Program-made: the position numbers and the translations under genes
The notes under the pieces: model-generated
The model's database searches: none
Told to the model about the DNA's origin: nothing
What the model saw: only the letters and a program-made list of their open reading frames with translations
Shown: one piece after another, positions 23,066 through 30,529 of the stretch
Layout of the letters: each line of letters starts with the position of its first letter
Numbering within the stretch: position 1 is the stretch's first letter
Source of the DNA: Candidatus Izemoplasma sp.
GTDB taxonomy: Bacteria; Bacillota_I; Bacilli_A; Izemoplasmatales; Izemoplasmataceae
NCBI GenBank assembly: GCA_007123975.1
Contig: SLFZ01000104.1
Location: 1 to 33,307, forward strand
DNA: 33,307 bases
Reading direction: 5' to 3'

Positions 23066-24145
23066 ATGAAACTAAAAACCACGTTTGACGGCTTGACACT
23101 TGAGAATCCACTAATGCCTGCGGCCGGGCCACTTGTCGGCGACGACAAGAAGATGATCTACCTGCGAAACGCCGGTTGTGGCGCCATCGTCAGCAAAACC
23201 ATTTCCACTAAAGACCCGAAAATACCCAGACCGTGTATCTTCGGTGACAAACATCAAGTGATGAACAGCGAACTGTGGAGCGAACACGCGATGGAACGCT
23301 GGCGCGATGAGTTTTTCCCGAACTACGCAAAAGAGAATGACCGTCCACTGATTGTCAGCGTCGGCTACTCCAAAACTGACATGGAAACCTTGATTCCGAT
23401 GTTTGATTCTGTCGCCGATGCTTTCGAAGTGTCAACCCATTACGTTGGAACCGACTTGTCTGTCATCGCCGACACCGTCTCAACGATTCGCAAACACACA
23501 AAAAAGCCTATTTACATGAAAATAAGCCCTCACCTTCCTGACCCCGAAGGATTCGCCCGTGTGATTAAAGAAGCGGGAGCCAACGGCATCGTGGCCATTA
23601 ACTCGCTAGGCCCGACGATGAAAATCGACGTTGCATCCCGACGGATTGTCTACGGCAACGAAGAAGGGTACGTTTGGACTAGTGGGCCGGTGATTAAACC
23701 GCTTGCGCTCGCCGTGGTGCATAAAATTAAGTCTGCCGAGCCTGACCTTACCGTCATCGGCGTTGGCGGCATCGCGTCGGCCGACGATGTGATTGAGTTT
23801 CTGCTCGCTGGTGCCTCGGCGGTTCAAATGCTTTCGGCGGCGATGATCAAAGGCAAGCAACTGTACAAGAAAATCGTCGATGATTTGCCCAAGGCCCTGG
23901 AAAAATACGGCTTTGATTCAATAGAAGAGGTTTTGTCTACAAGGTTGACCAACGATGTGGTGTACGAAGCGAACACACCGACGTTAATCGAAGACAAATG
24001 CATCGAGTGCATGCTGTGTGTGAAAGTGTGCCCATACCATGCGATTGAGTTTAAAGATAAGATTACCTTTGATTCCGAACGCTGTTTCCAATGTGGTCTT
24101 TGCGTCGCGCAATGCCCGACCGACGCCATTGAAATGAAACGTTAG
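23066..24145 (+). CDS. PreA-like flavoprotein: dihydroorotate-dehydrogenase barrel with two 4Fe-4S clusters
   Basis: The 359-residue protein begins with an FMN-binding dihydroorotate-dehydrogenase-type barrel (about 1-290; NPLMPAAGPLVGDDKKM, VGVGGIASADDVIEFLLAGA). It ends with a 2x[4Fe-4S] ferredoxin domain: Cys312/315/318/322 and Cys340/343/346/350. This is the layout of PreA, the catalytic subunit of bacterial dihydropyrimidine dehydrogenase, but the NAD-binding partner PreT is not nearby. In related clusters the much longer YgfK occupies this place. It probably reduces a C=C or C=N bond of a purine-derived or pyrimidine ring, taking electrons from ferredoxin or from the hydroxylases. A GAAGGGTG-like site precedes the ATG. 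Substrate unknown; urate, uracil or a ring-opened intermediate are candidates. Confidence 0.88.
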   Translation: MKLKTTFDGLTLENPLMPAAGPLVGDDKKMIYLRNAGCGAIVSKTISTKDPKIPRPCIFGDKHQVMNSELWSEHAMERWRDEFFPNYAKENDRPLIVSVGYSKTDMETLIPMFDSVADAFEVSTHYVGTDLSVIADTVSTIRKHTKKPIYMKISPHLPDPEGFARVIKEAGANGIVAINSLGPTMKIDVASRRIVYGNEEGYVWTSGPVIKPLALAVVHKIKSAEPDLTVIGVGGIASADDVIEFLLAGASAVQMLSAAMIKGKQLYKKIVDDLPKALEKYGFDSIEEVLSTRLTNDVVYEANTPTLIEDKCIECMLCVKVCPYHAIEFKDKITFDSERCFQCGLCVAQCPTDAIEMKR

Positions 24146-24156
24146 GAGGAACCACG

Positions 24157-26250
24157 ATGTCAAACATTCATCATTCGGTGCCGAAAATCGATGCTTCAGA
24201 GAAGATTTCCGGACGCATGGCGTACGTTGCAGACATTCGCATCGACGGCATGTTGCATGCGAAAACCGTTCGCTCCACCGAAGCCCACGCGCGGATTCGT
24301 GATATCCGTGTGCCTACCTTACCAGAAGGGTATTACGTGATCGACCACCGCGACATTCCCGGCAAAAACGTCGTCAAGATGATTTTTGAGGATTGGCCGG
24401 TGTTCGCCGTTGACAAAGTGCATCATATCGGTGAGCCGATCATGTTGGTTGTCGGTCCCGACAAACGCGTGGTGCAAACCTTGGTTGACGCCATCGAGAT
24501 TGACTATGAACCGCTTGAATCCGTCTTCTCAATGACCGAAAGTGTTATCCATTACCATTATGATAAGGGTGACGCCGAGGCTGCGTTCAAGGAAGCCGAC
24601 CGGATTATTGCGCATGAGTACGATACCGGCTACCAGGAACAAGCCTACATCGAACCCCAAGGGTTCATCGGCACCTACGAAGACGATCGCATTCATTTAA
24701 TTGGATCGATTCAAGCGCCCTATTACGTGAAAAACGCCGTCATCGAGACCATGGCTTGCGCGCCTGAGGACATCCGTGTGGTGCAAGCCACCGTCGGTGG
24801 CGCATTCGGCGGAAAAGAAGAGTTTCCTTCGTTGATTGGCTGTCAACTCGCAGTGGCATTGAAAAAAATCAAAAAGCCGATTAAGTTGATCTATGAACGC
24901 GAAGAAGACATGGACACCACCACGAAGCGTCACCCGAGCAAGACACGCATTGAAGGCGCGATTAAAGATGGTAAAATTACCGCCTTAAGGACACATATCG
25001 GCATTGATAGCGGGGCGTTCATCGGTTTATCCGGTGTCGTGCTTTCGAGAGCCATTATTGCGTCGACATCCGCTTACACGGTCGACAACCTCGACATTTC
25101 AGGCGATGTGTATAAGACAAACACCGTTCCCAACGGCGCGTTTCGCGGATTTGGCGCGCCACAGATGATCTACGCGGTGGAGATGTTTTTCCACCATGTC
25201 GCCAAAGAACTCGGTGTCGATGTTCATGCATTCCGACTCAAACACCTCGCCAAACAAGGTGATCGCACCTCCACAAGCGGGCTTTTCCGTGATCCGATAC
25301 TGATGCCGGAAATGATTGAGCGCGCTTGTGCGATGTCAGATTACCACCGAAAGCGCAAGGCTTACGCTGACCCCAATGTGTATAAAGGCATTGGCATGAG
25401 CTGGTTCTTGCATGGATGTGGCTTCACCGGCAGCGGTGAGGCGGAGCACATCAAAGCGAAAGTCACGTTGGAAAAACTCGCATCTGGCCTCGTGCACCTT
25501 CGTGTGGCTGCGGTGGACATGGGACAGGGGGCGAAAACGACGCTGATGAAGGTGGCGGCTGAAACGTTAGGCCTACCGCTTGAACGTATTGTTTACGACA
25601 ACCCAGACACCGACCTGGTGCCGGACTCGGGTCCGACGGTGGCCTCGCGGACGGCGATGGTCGTCGGTGGGCTCATCGCCCGCGCAGCGGCACGTTTGAA
25701 GGATGAATGGAACGATGGTGAGCATCAGACCATCACTGAACAATACACACAGCCTGAGTACATGGCATGGAACCAAGATACCTTCACAGGCGATGCCTAC
25801 CCTGCGTATTCTTGGGGCGTGAACGTGGTCGAGGTTGAAGTCGATAAGACGACCCTAGAGGTTCAAGTGAAAAACATCTGGTCAACCTATGACGTCGGAA
25901 AATCCTTAGACGACAACATCGTGATTGGCCAAGCCGACGGTGGCACAGCGCAAGGTGTGGCGTACGGCTACTTGGAAGTTATGCGTCACCACCGAGGCAA
26001 ACTGCTTCAGAAAAACATGACAGACTATGTGATTCCAACCGCCGTGGACATGGCCAAAACGGAAACCGAACTCTTCGATAACCCCTTCGCGTTTGGTCCA
26101 TACGGCGCCAAAGGCGCTGGCGAGTTGACGCTTGTGGGTGGCGCGCCGGCGGTGGCGTTGGCCATTGAGATGGCGATTGGTGAACGCGTCCATTCCATTC
26201 CGGCAACACCGGAATACCTGATGGAGGTGCTGAAAAATGCAAAGCGTTAA
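24157..26250 (+). CDS. Molybdenum hydroxylase set 2, molybdopterin-binding large subunit (XdhD-like)
   Basis: The 697-residue catalytic subunit has VGGAFGGKEE (213-222), QAYIEPQGF (Glu166), GAFRGFGAPQ (Arg330), VDMGQGAKT and the catalytic Glu656 (AKGAGELTLVGGAPA). It is only moderately similar to set 1 (for example GAFGGKEE against GGFGGKQA) and about 80 residues shorter, so it is not a recent duplicate. By place and by its ssnA neighbour it corresponds to XdhD (E. coli, about 950 residues), in which an iron-sulfur part is fused; here that part is a separate gene. It may work on a different purine, or run in the reducing direction. RBS AGGAGG ends 7 nt before the ATG. It overlaps the 2Fe-2S gene by 14 nt. 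Confidence 0.92.
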   Translation: MSNIHHSVPKIDASEKISGRMAYVADIRIDGMLHAKTVRSTEAHARIRDIRVPTLPEGYYVIDHRDIPGKNVVKMIFEDWPVFAVDKVHHIGEPIMLVVGPDKRVVQTLVDAIEIDYEPLESVFSMTESVIHYHYDKGDAEAAFKEADRIIAHEYDTGYQEQAYIEPQGFIGTYEDDRIHLIGSIQAPYYVKNAVIETMACAPEDIRVVQATVGGAFGGKEEFPSLIGCQLAVALKKIKKPIKLIYEREEDMDTTTKRHPSKTRIEGAIKDGKITALRTHIGIDSGAFIGLSGVVLSRAIIASTSAYTVDNLDISGDVYKTNTVPNGAFRGFGAPQMIYAVEMFFHHVAKELGVDVHAFRLKHLAKQGDRTSTSGLFRDPILMPEMIERACAMSDYHRKRKAYADPNVYKGIGMSWFLHGCGFTGSGEAEHIKAKVTLEKLASGLVHLRVAAVDMGQGAKTTLMKVAAETLGLPLERIVYDNPDTDLVPDSGPTVASRTAMVVGGLIARAAARLKDEWNDGEHQTITEQYTQPEYMAWNQDTFTGDAYPAYSWGVNVVEVEVDKTTLEVQVKNIWSTYDVGKSLDDNIVIGQADGGTAQGVAYGYLEVMRHHRGKLLQKNMTDYVIPTAVDMAKTETELFDNPFAFGPYGAKGAGELTLVGGAPAVALAIEMAIGERVHSIPATPEYLMEVLKNAKR

Positions 26251-26710
26251 GTTTAGATTAAACGGCAACCCCGTGACATTGAAAACGGATCCGACGCGTC
26301 GTTTCTTGGACGTGTTGCGAGAAGACTTGTCGCACACGGGGCCGAAGGAAGGCTGCGGGGAAGGCGAGTGTGGTGCGTGCGCCGTCTTGATCGATGGGCA
26401 CATCACCAACAGTTGCATTTTGCCGCTTGGCAACGTTGATGGCCGTGATGTGATGACAATTGAAGGTTATCGCGAAACCGAGCGCTATCGCGTGCTTGAA
26501 GAAGCATATATTGCGGAAGGTGCAGTGCAATGCGGCATCTGCATTCCTGGCATGATTATCGCTTCAGAAAGCTTGTTGCATCATAACCCTAGTCCTACCG
26601 ATGACGAGATTCGCATTGGACTGTCCGGCAACCTCTGCCGTTGCACCGGTTACAACATGATCATTCGTGCGATCAAACGCGCCGCCGAAAGGGGGAAGGG
26701 TTTATGGTAA
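26237..26710 (+). CDS. Molybdenum hydroxylase set 2, 2Fe-2S subunit
   Basis: The 157-residue protein has all eight ligands for two 2Fe-2S clusters: Cys40, Cys45, Cys48 and Cys60 (EGCGEGECGACAVLIDG), and Cys99, Cys102, Cys134 and Cys136 (QCGICIPG and NLCRCTGYN). Compared with the set 1 subunit it keeps the more common CGEGECGAC form. It transfers electrons between the molybdenum centre and FAD. It overlaps the large subunit by 14 nt and the FAD subunit by 7 nt, so all three are coupled. Confidence 0.95.
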   Translation: MQSVKFRLNGNPVTLKTDPTRRFLDVLREDLSHTGPKEGCGEGECGACAVLIDGHITNSCILPLGNVDGRDVMTIEGYRETERYRVLEEAYIAEGAVQCGICIPGMIIASESLLHHNPSPTDDEIRIGLSGNLCRCTGYNMIIRAIKRAAERGKGLW

Positions 26711-27546
26711 GCCATGCCATTCCGAAAACCTATGCCGAAGCCCTTGAGATACTCAAAGACGGGACCCATCGTGTGGTCGCCGGAGGCACGGACATGATGG
26801 TTCGTAACCGCGCGTGGGCCGGGCTTCCCCCGGCGTTTGATAAACCGCTATTGTTCGCGTTTAACCTCCCCGAACTGAAGTACGTAAGGGTTGATGAAAA
26901 GGCCATTTACATCGGGTCCATGACCGACCTTGAAACCTTATTGCACCACGAGGACACGCCGTCTTTGCTCCGTGAAGTCATCGGCGAAATGGCCTCGCCG
27001 GCTATTCGTTATGTCTCGACGCTAGCCGGAAACATCGTCAACGCCTCACCGGCGGCCGACAGTTTGCTTGCGCTCTACGCACTCGACGCGCAAATTGTTT
27101 TGGAAAGCGTAGAAGGAAAGCGTGTCTTGCCAATCGAGAAAATGATTCTCGGCCCGGGCAAAACCGTGCTGGATCACGATGAAATCATCGCTGAAATTCG
27201 GATGCCGAAGTCGTCGTTTACCCACACCGCATTTCGAAAAGTCGGCGGTCGACGTGCCGATGCCATCACGAAAGTAGGCTTTATCGGTTGCGCCGTGGTA
27301 GACGATGGTATCATACGTGACCTGCGACTTATTTTTAACGCGGTTGCGCCAACGCTGGTGCGTGTGAAATCGGTTGAAGCCTTGCACATTGGCCATGCCA
27401 TTGAAGACGTGCTAGACGACATCGAAACCATCACGCATCATTACGCAGAACACATTAATCCCATTGACGATCAACGCTCCAACCGAGCATACCGCAAAGA
27501 AACAGCCCTAGAGCTCGCACGGCATTTCATCAAAACCTTGCAATGA
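26704..27546 (+). CDS. Molybdenum hydroxylase set 2, FAD-binding subunit (YgfM-like)
   Basis: I start this 280-residue protein at 26704, after GGGGGAAGGG; a longer frame from 26641 would lie inside the 2Fe-2S gene. FAD-binding motifs are VVAGGTDMMV (24-33) and STLAGNIVNASPAADSLLAL (105-124), followed by the C-terminal CODH-flavoprotein domain (FRKVGGRRADAITKVGF onward). The TLAGNIxNASPxAD form is the classical one, more canonical than the set 1 subunit. It corresponds in place to ygfM of E. coli. Its stop overlaps the beginning of the adenine deaminase frame; no NAD-binding extension is seen. Confidence 0.92.
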   Translation: MVSHAIPKTYAEALEILKDGTHRVVAGGTDMMVRNRAWAGLPPAFDKPLLFAFNLPELKYVRVDEKAIYIGSMTDLETLLHHEDTPSLLREVIGEMASPAIRYVSTLAGNIVNASPAADSLLALYALDAQIVLESVEGKRVLPIEKMILGPGKTVLDHDEIIAEIRMPKSSFTHTAFRKVGGRRADAITKVGFIGCAVVDDGIIRDLRLIFNAVAPTLVRVKSVEALHIGHAIEDVLDDIETITHHYAEHINPIDDQRSNRAYRKETALELARHFIKTLQ

Positions 27547-27560
27547 GAAAGGATGGTCAC

Positions 27561-29285
27561 ATGAACCAGTTTGCTCGCGTTTCCGCCGCTTTAAACAAGC
27601 ATCCCATCGACACATTGTTTATCAACGCCAAACTGATCAACGTGTTCACCGGCGAAATTGAATCAACCAGTGTGGCTGTCCACGATGGCGTCATCGTTGG
27701 CTTCGGTGAGTATGAAGCCGCCGATGTCGTCGACCTTAAGGGCGCTTATTTAGCCCCGGGCTTTATCGATGGGCATGTGCACATCGAGTCGTCGATGCTC
27801 ACGCCGGGAGAGTTCGCGCGAGTGGTGGTGCCGAAGGGCACGACCACGGTCATTGCCGATCCGCATGAAATTGCCAACGTCACAGGCATCGATGGGATTC
27901 GCTACATGCTCAACGCCAGCGACGACATTCCGCTCAACGTCCGCATCATGGTTCCAAGCTGTGTTCCGGCGACGAGTTTTGAAAACGCCGGTGCGCGCAT
28001 TGAAGCTACGGACATCGACTCTGTCAAAGACCATCCCCGTGTTTTAGGCCTCGGTGAAGTGATGGATTACCCGGCCGTCTTGCAAGGCGATGCGTCGATG
28101 TATGAGAAACTCTCGACCATGAAAGGGCGGCCCATCGATGGCCATGCACCCGACATTCTTGGTAAGGATTTGAGCGCCTACGCAGCCGCAGGAGTTCAAA
28201 CCGACCACGAGTGCACCAAAGCGGAAAGTTTGCTCGAACGCATTCGCCGCGGAATGTATGTGCACCTTCGTGAAGGCTCGGCGACACGCAACACCCGAGA
28301 ACTGTTAACCGCGGTAACCGAAGAAAACTATCATCGTCTCCTCTTTTGCACCGACGACAAGCACCCCGAAGACATTGCCGCCGAAGGCCACATCAACCAT
28401 AACGCCAACCTCGCCATTGAGTCCGGTGTGCCTCCGATTCACGCGATTCGGATGGGGACGCTGAACGCGGCCATGTGTTATGGTCTAAAAGATGTAGGCG
28501 CCCTCGGCATCGGGTATCGAGCCGACATGATTGTCTTTGATGACATCGACAAGATTGAACCCCGCGTGGTCTATAAAGACGGGGTGAAAGTCGCCGAAGA
28601 GGGCACCGCGACGTTTGACATTGACCCTTACAAGGAAAACAGCGTCACACAGACCGTGAATGTCAAAGAAGGAACGTTGGCTTTTGATTTAAAACTAAAA
28701 ACCAACCGTGCACGCGTCATCGGCATCATTAAAAACAACATTACCACGCGCCATGAAATCCGTCACGTCAAGGTCGAAAACGGCCTTTACATCAATGACT
28801 CCTCCAACAGCATGAATAAGCTTGCGGTCATCGAACGGCATCGCGCCACCGGAAACGTCGGCGTTGGCCTCGTGGAAGGCTATGGCATCGAAAACGGCGC
28901 GCTCGCCATGACCATTGCCCACGATTCGCACAACCTCATCGTCATCGGCGACAACGACGACGCGATGCGCATCGCCGCCGAACGCATCATCGCACTGCAA
29001 GGCGGCATTGTGCTTGTCGAAGGCGACACGGTCGCCGACGAACTGCCGCTCGACATCGCCGGCATCATGTCCACAAAGCCGGCTGAAGACGTTGCACAAA
29101 CCCTCACCCGCATGGGAAAAAAGGTTCGCTCAATGGGTTTAGACGCATCGATTGACGACCCCTTTATCACACTAGCATTCTTGTGCCTGCCGGTCATTCC
29201 CGAACTAAAACTGACCGATCGCGGACTCTTCGATGTGTCAACGTTCGCACACATTGACATCAACCCAGAAAGCGGCGATGCGTAA
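27561..29285 (+). CDS. ade: Adenine deaminase
   Basis: The 574-residue product is a full-length Ade/AdeC, converting adenine to hypoxanthine and ammonia. The amidohydrolase part has GFIDGHVHIESSMLTPGEF (His72, His74), ADPHEIANVTG, LGLGEVMDYP and CTDDKHPEDI. The C-terminal Ade-specific domain carries HDSHNLIVIGDNDDAM. I choose the ATG at 27561, 7 nt after AGAAAGGA. The ATG at 27543 overlaps the previous stop but has no binding site. This gene supplies hypoxanthine to the two hydroxylases on either side of it in the pathway, which supports purine breakdown, not selenate reduction, as the cluster's purpose. Confidence 0.95.
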   Translation: MNQFARVSAALNKHPIDTLFINAKLINVFTGEIESTSVAVHDGVIVGFGEYEAADVVDLKGAYLAPGFIDGHVHIESSMLTPGEFARVVVPKGTTTVIADPHEIANVTGIDGIRYMLNASDDIPLNVRIMVPSCVPATSFENAGARIEATDIDSVKDHPRVLGLGEVMDYPAVLQGDASMYEKLSTMKGRPIDGHAPDILGKDLSAYAAAGVQTDHECTKAESLLERIRRGMYVHLREGSATRNTRELLTAVTEENYHRLLFCTDDKHPEDIAAEGHINHNANLAIESGVPPIHAIRMGTLNAAMCYGLKDVGALGIGYRADMIVFDDIDKIEPRVVYKDGVKVAEEGTATFDIDPYKENSVTQTVNVKEGTLAFDLKLKTNRARVIGIIKNNITTRHEIRHVKVENGLYINDSSNSMNKLAVIERHRATGNVGVGLVEGYGIENGALAMTIAHDSHNLIVIGDNDDAMRIAAERIIALQGGIVLVEGDTVADELPLDIAGIMSTKPAEDVAQTLTRMGKKVRSMGLDASIDDPFITLAFLCLPVIPELKLTDRGLFDVSTFAHIDINPESGDA

Positions 29286-30529
29286 TGGAGTACGTTCTCC
29301 ATGGACGCTGCACACTGTGCGATAAAACCGTTGATGTCAGTGCGCACATGACGTGCCCGACGTGTGGCGAGAAAGGCATCTTGGATATCGAGTACGACTA
29401 CGAGGCCATGAAGCGCGTCGTCACACGAGATTACTTCGCCCAAAACACCGATAACACCGTGTGGCGCTACCGGCCGATGATGAGCGTGAAGGACAGCGAT
29501 TTTACTCGCGGCCTTGCTTTGCAGCTTACGCCGCTTGTCAACGCGTCAAGGCTCGCAGAAACCATCGGCTTGAAAACGCTCCACCTCAAAGACGACACGC
29601 GACAGCCAACCGGCTCGCTTAAAGACCGGGCTTCCGCGGTGGCTTGCATGAAAGCCCTAGAGCAAGGCGCAACCCACGTGGCCTGTGCCTCAACCGGAAA
29701 CGCGGCATCAAGTTTAGCAGGGAACGCCGCCAAACTTGGATTGCGTTCGGTTATTTTCGTTCCTGAACGCGCGCCAAAAGGAAAACTCGCGCAGCTGATG
29801 GTCTATGGCGCCGATGTGGTGCGTGTCAAGGGTGACTACAAAACCGCCTTTAGCTTGTCGAAGGACGCGATTGAGCACTACGGATGGTACAACCGCAACG
29901 CTGCGATCAATCCACACATGGTCGAAGGCAAGAAGACGGTCGCCCTTGAAATTGTCGAGCAAACCAACTTCTCCCCACCCGATTGGGTTGTTGTGTCGGT
30001 CGGCGATGGTTGCACCATCGGCGGCGTCTATAAAGGCTTTTATGACATGAAATCCTTGGGCCTTATCGACCGCATCCCGAAACTTCTCGGCGTGCAAGCA
30101 GAAGGCTGTGCCCCGTTTGCGCTGGCCCATGAAACCGACAAGGACCTCGTCGAATGCGACGAAAACACGCTCGCCGATTCCATCGCCGTCGGCATTCCAC
30201 GCAACCCGGTCAAAGGCTTGCGTGCCGTGAAACATTCTCGTGGTGATTTCATTCGCGTCAGCGACGAGGCGATCTTAGACGCGATGAAGACGCTCGGTAA
30301 AACCGAAGGCATCTTCGCCGAACCGGCAGCGAGCGCCGTGATTGCCGGGCTTGAAAAAGCGGTGACAAAAAACATTATTTCAGCCGATGAATCGGTGGTG
30401 GCCATCATCACCGGAAACGGTCTTAAAGATACCGATAGCGCCAATCGCGCAACCGGCGAAGCACCGCATTTACCTCCTGATTTGAACACCTTGATTGCGC
30501 ATAGAAAGGATCGTGATACCAATGCGTAA
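29285..30529 (+). CDS. Threonine-synthase-like PLP enzyme with N-terminal zinc ribbon
   Basis: The 414-residue protein is a fold-type II PLP enzyme close to threonine synthase and cysteate synthase. An N-terminal zinc ribbon has Cys9, Cys12, Cys24 and Cys27 (CTLCDK and CPTCGEK). The PLP lysine is Lys113 (QPTGSLKDRA). The phosphate-binding loop is SVGDGCTIGG. No thrB, hom or other threonine genes are near, and it is locked between adenine deaminase (1-nt overlap) and another PLP enzyme (8-nt overlap), so a step in purine-carbon breakdown is more likely than threonine synthesis. Beta-elimination or beta-replacement on a diaminopropionate- or ureido-serine-like compound would suit the pathway; that is inference. 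True threonine synthase activity cannot be excluded. Confidence 0.85.
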   Translation: MEYVLHGRCTLCDKTVDVSAHMTCPTCGEKGILDIEYDYEAMKRVVTRDYFAQNTDNTVWRYRPMMSVKDSDFTRGLALQLTPLVNASRLAETIGLKTLHLKDDTRQPTGSLKDRASAVACMKALEQGATHVACASTGNAASSLAGNAAKLGLRSVIFVPERAPKGKLAQLMVYGADVVRVKGDYKTAFSLSKDAIEHYGWYNRNAAINPHMVEGKKTVALEIVEQTNFSPPDWVVVSVGDGCTIGGVYKGFYDMKSLGLIDRIPKLLGVQAEGCAPFALAHETDKDLVECDENTLADSIAVGIPRNPVKGLRAVKHSRGDFIRVSDEAILDAMKTLGKTEGIFAEPAASAVIAGLEKAVTKNIISADESVVAIITGNGLKDTDSANRATGEAPHLPPDLNTLIAHRKDRDTNA

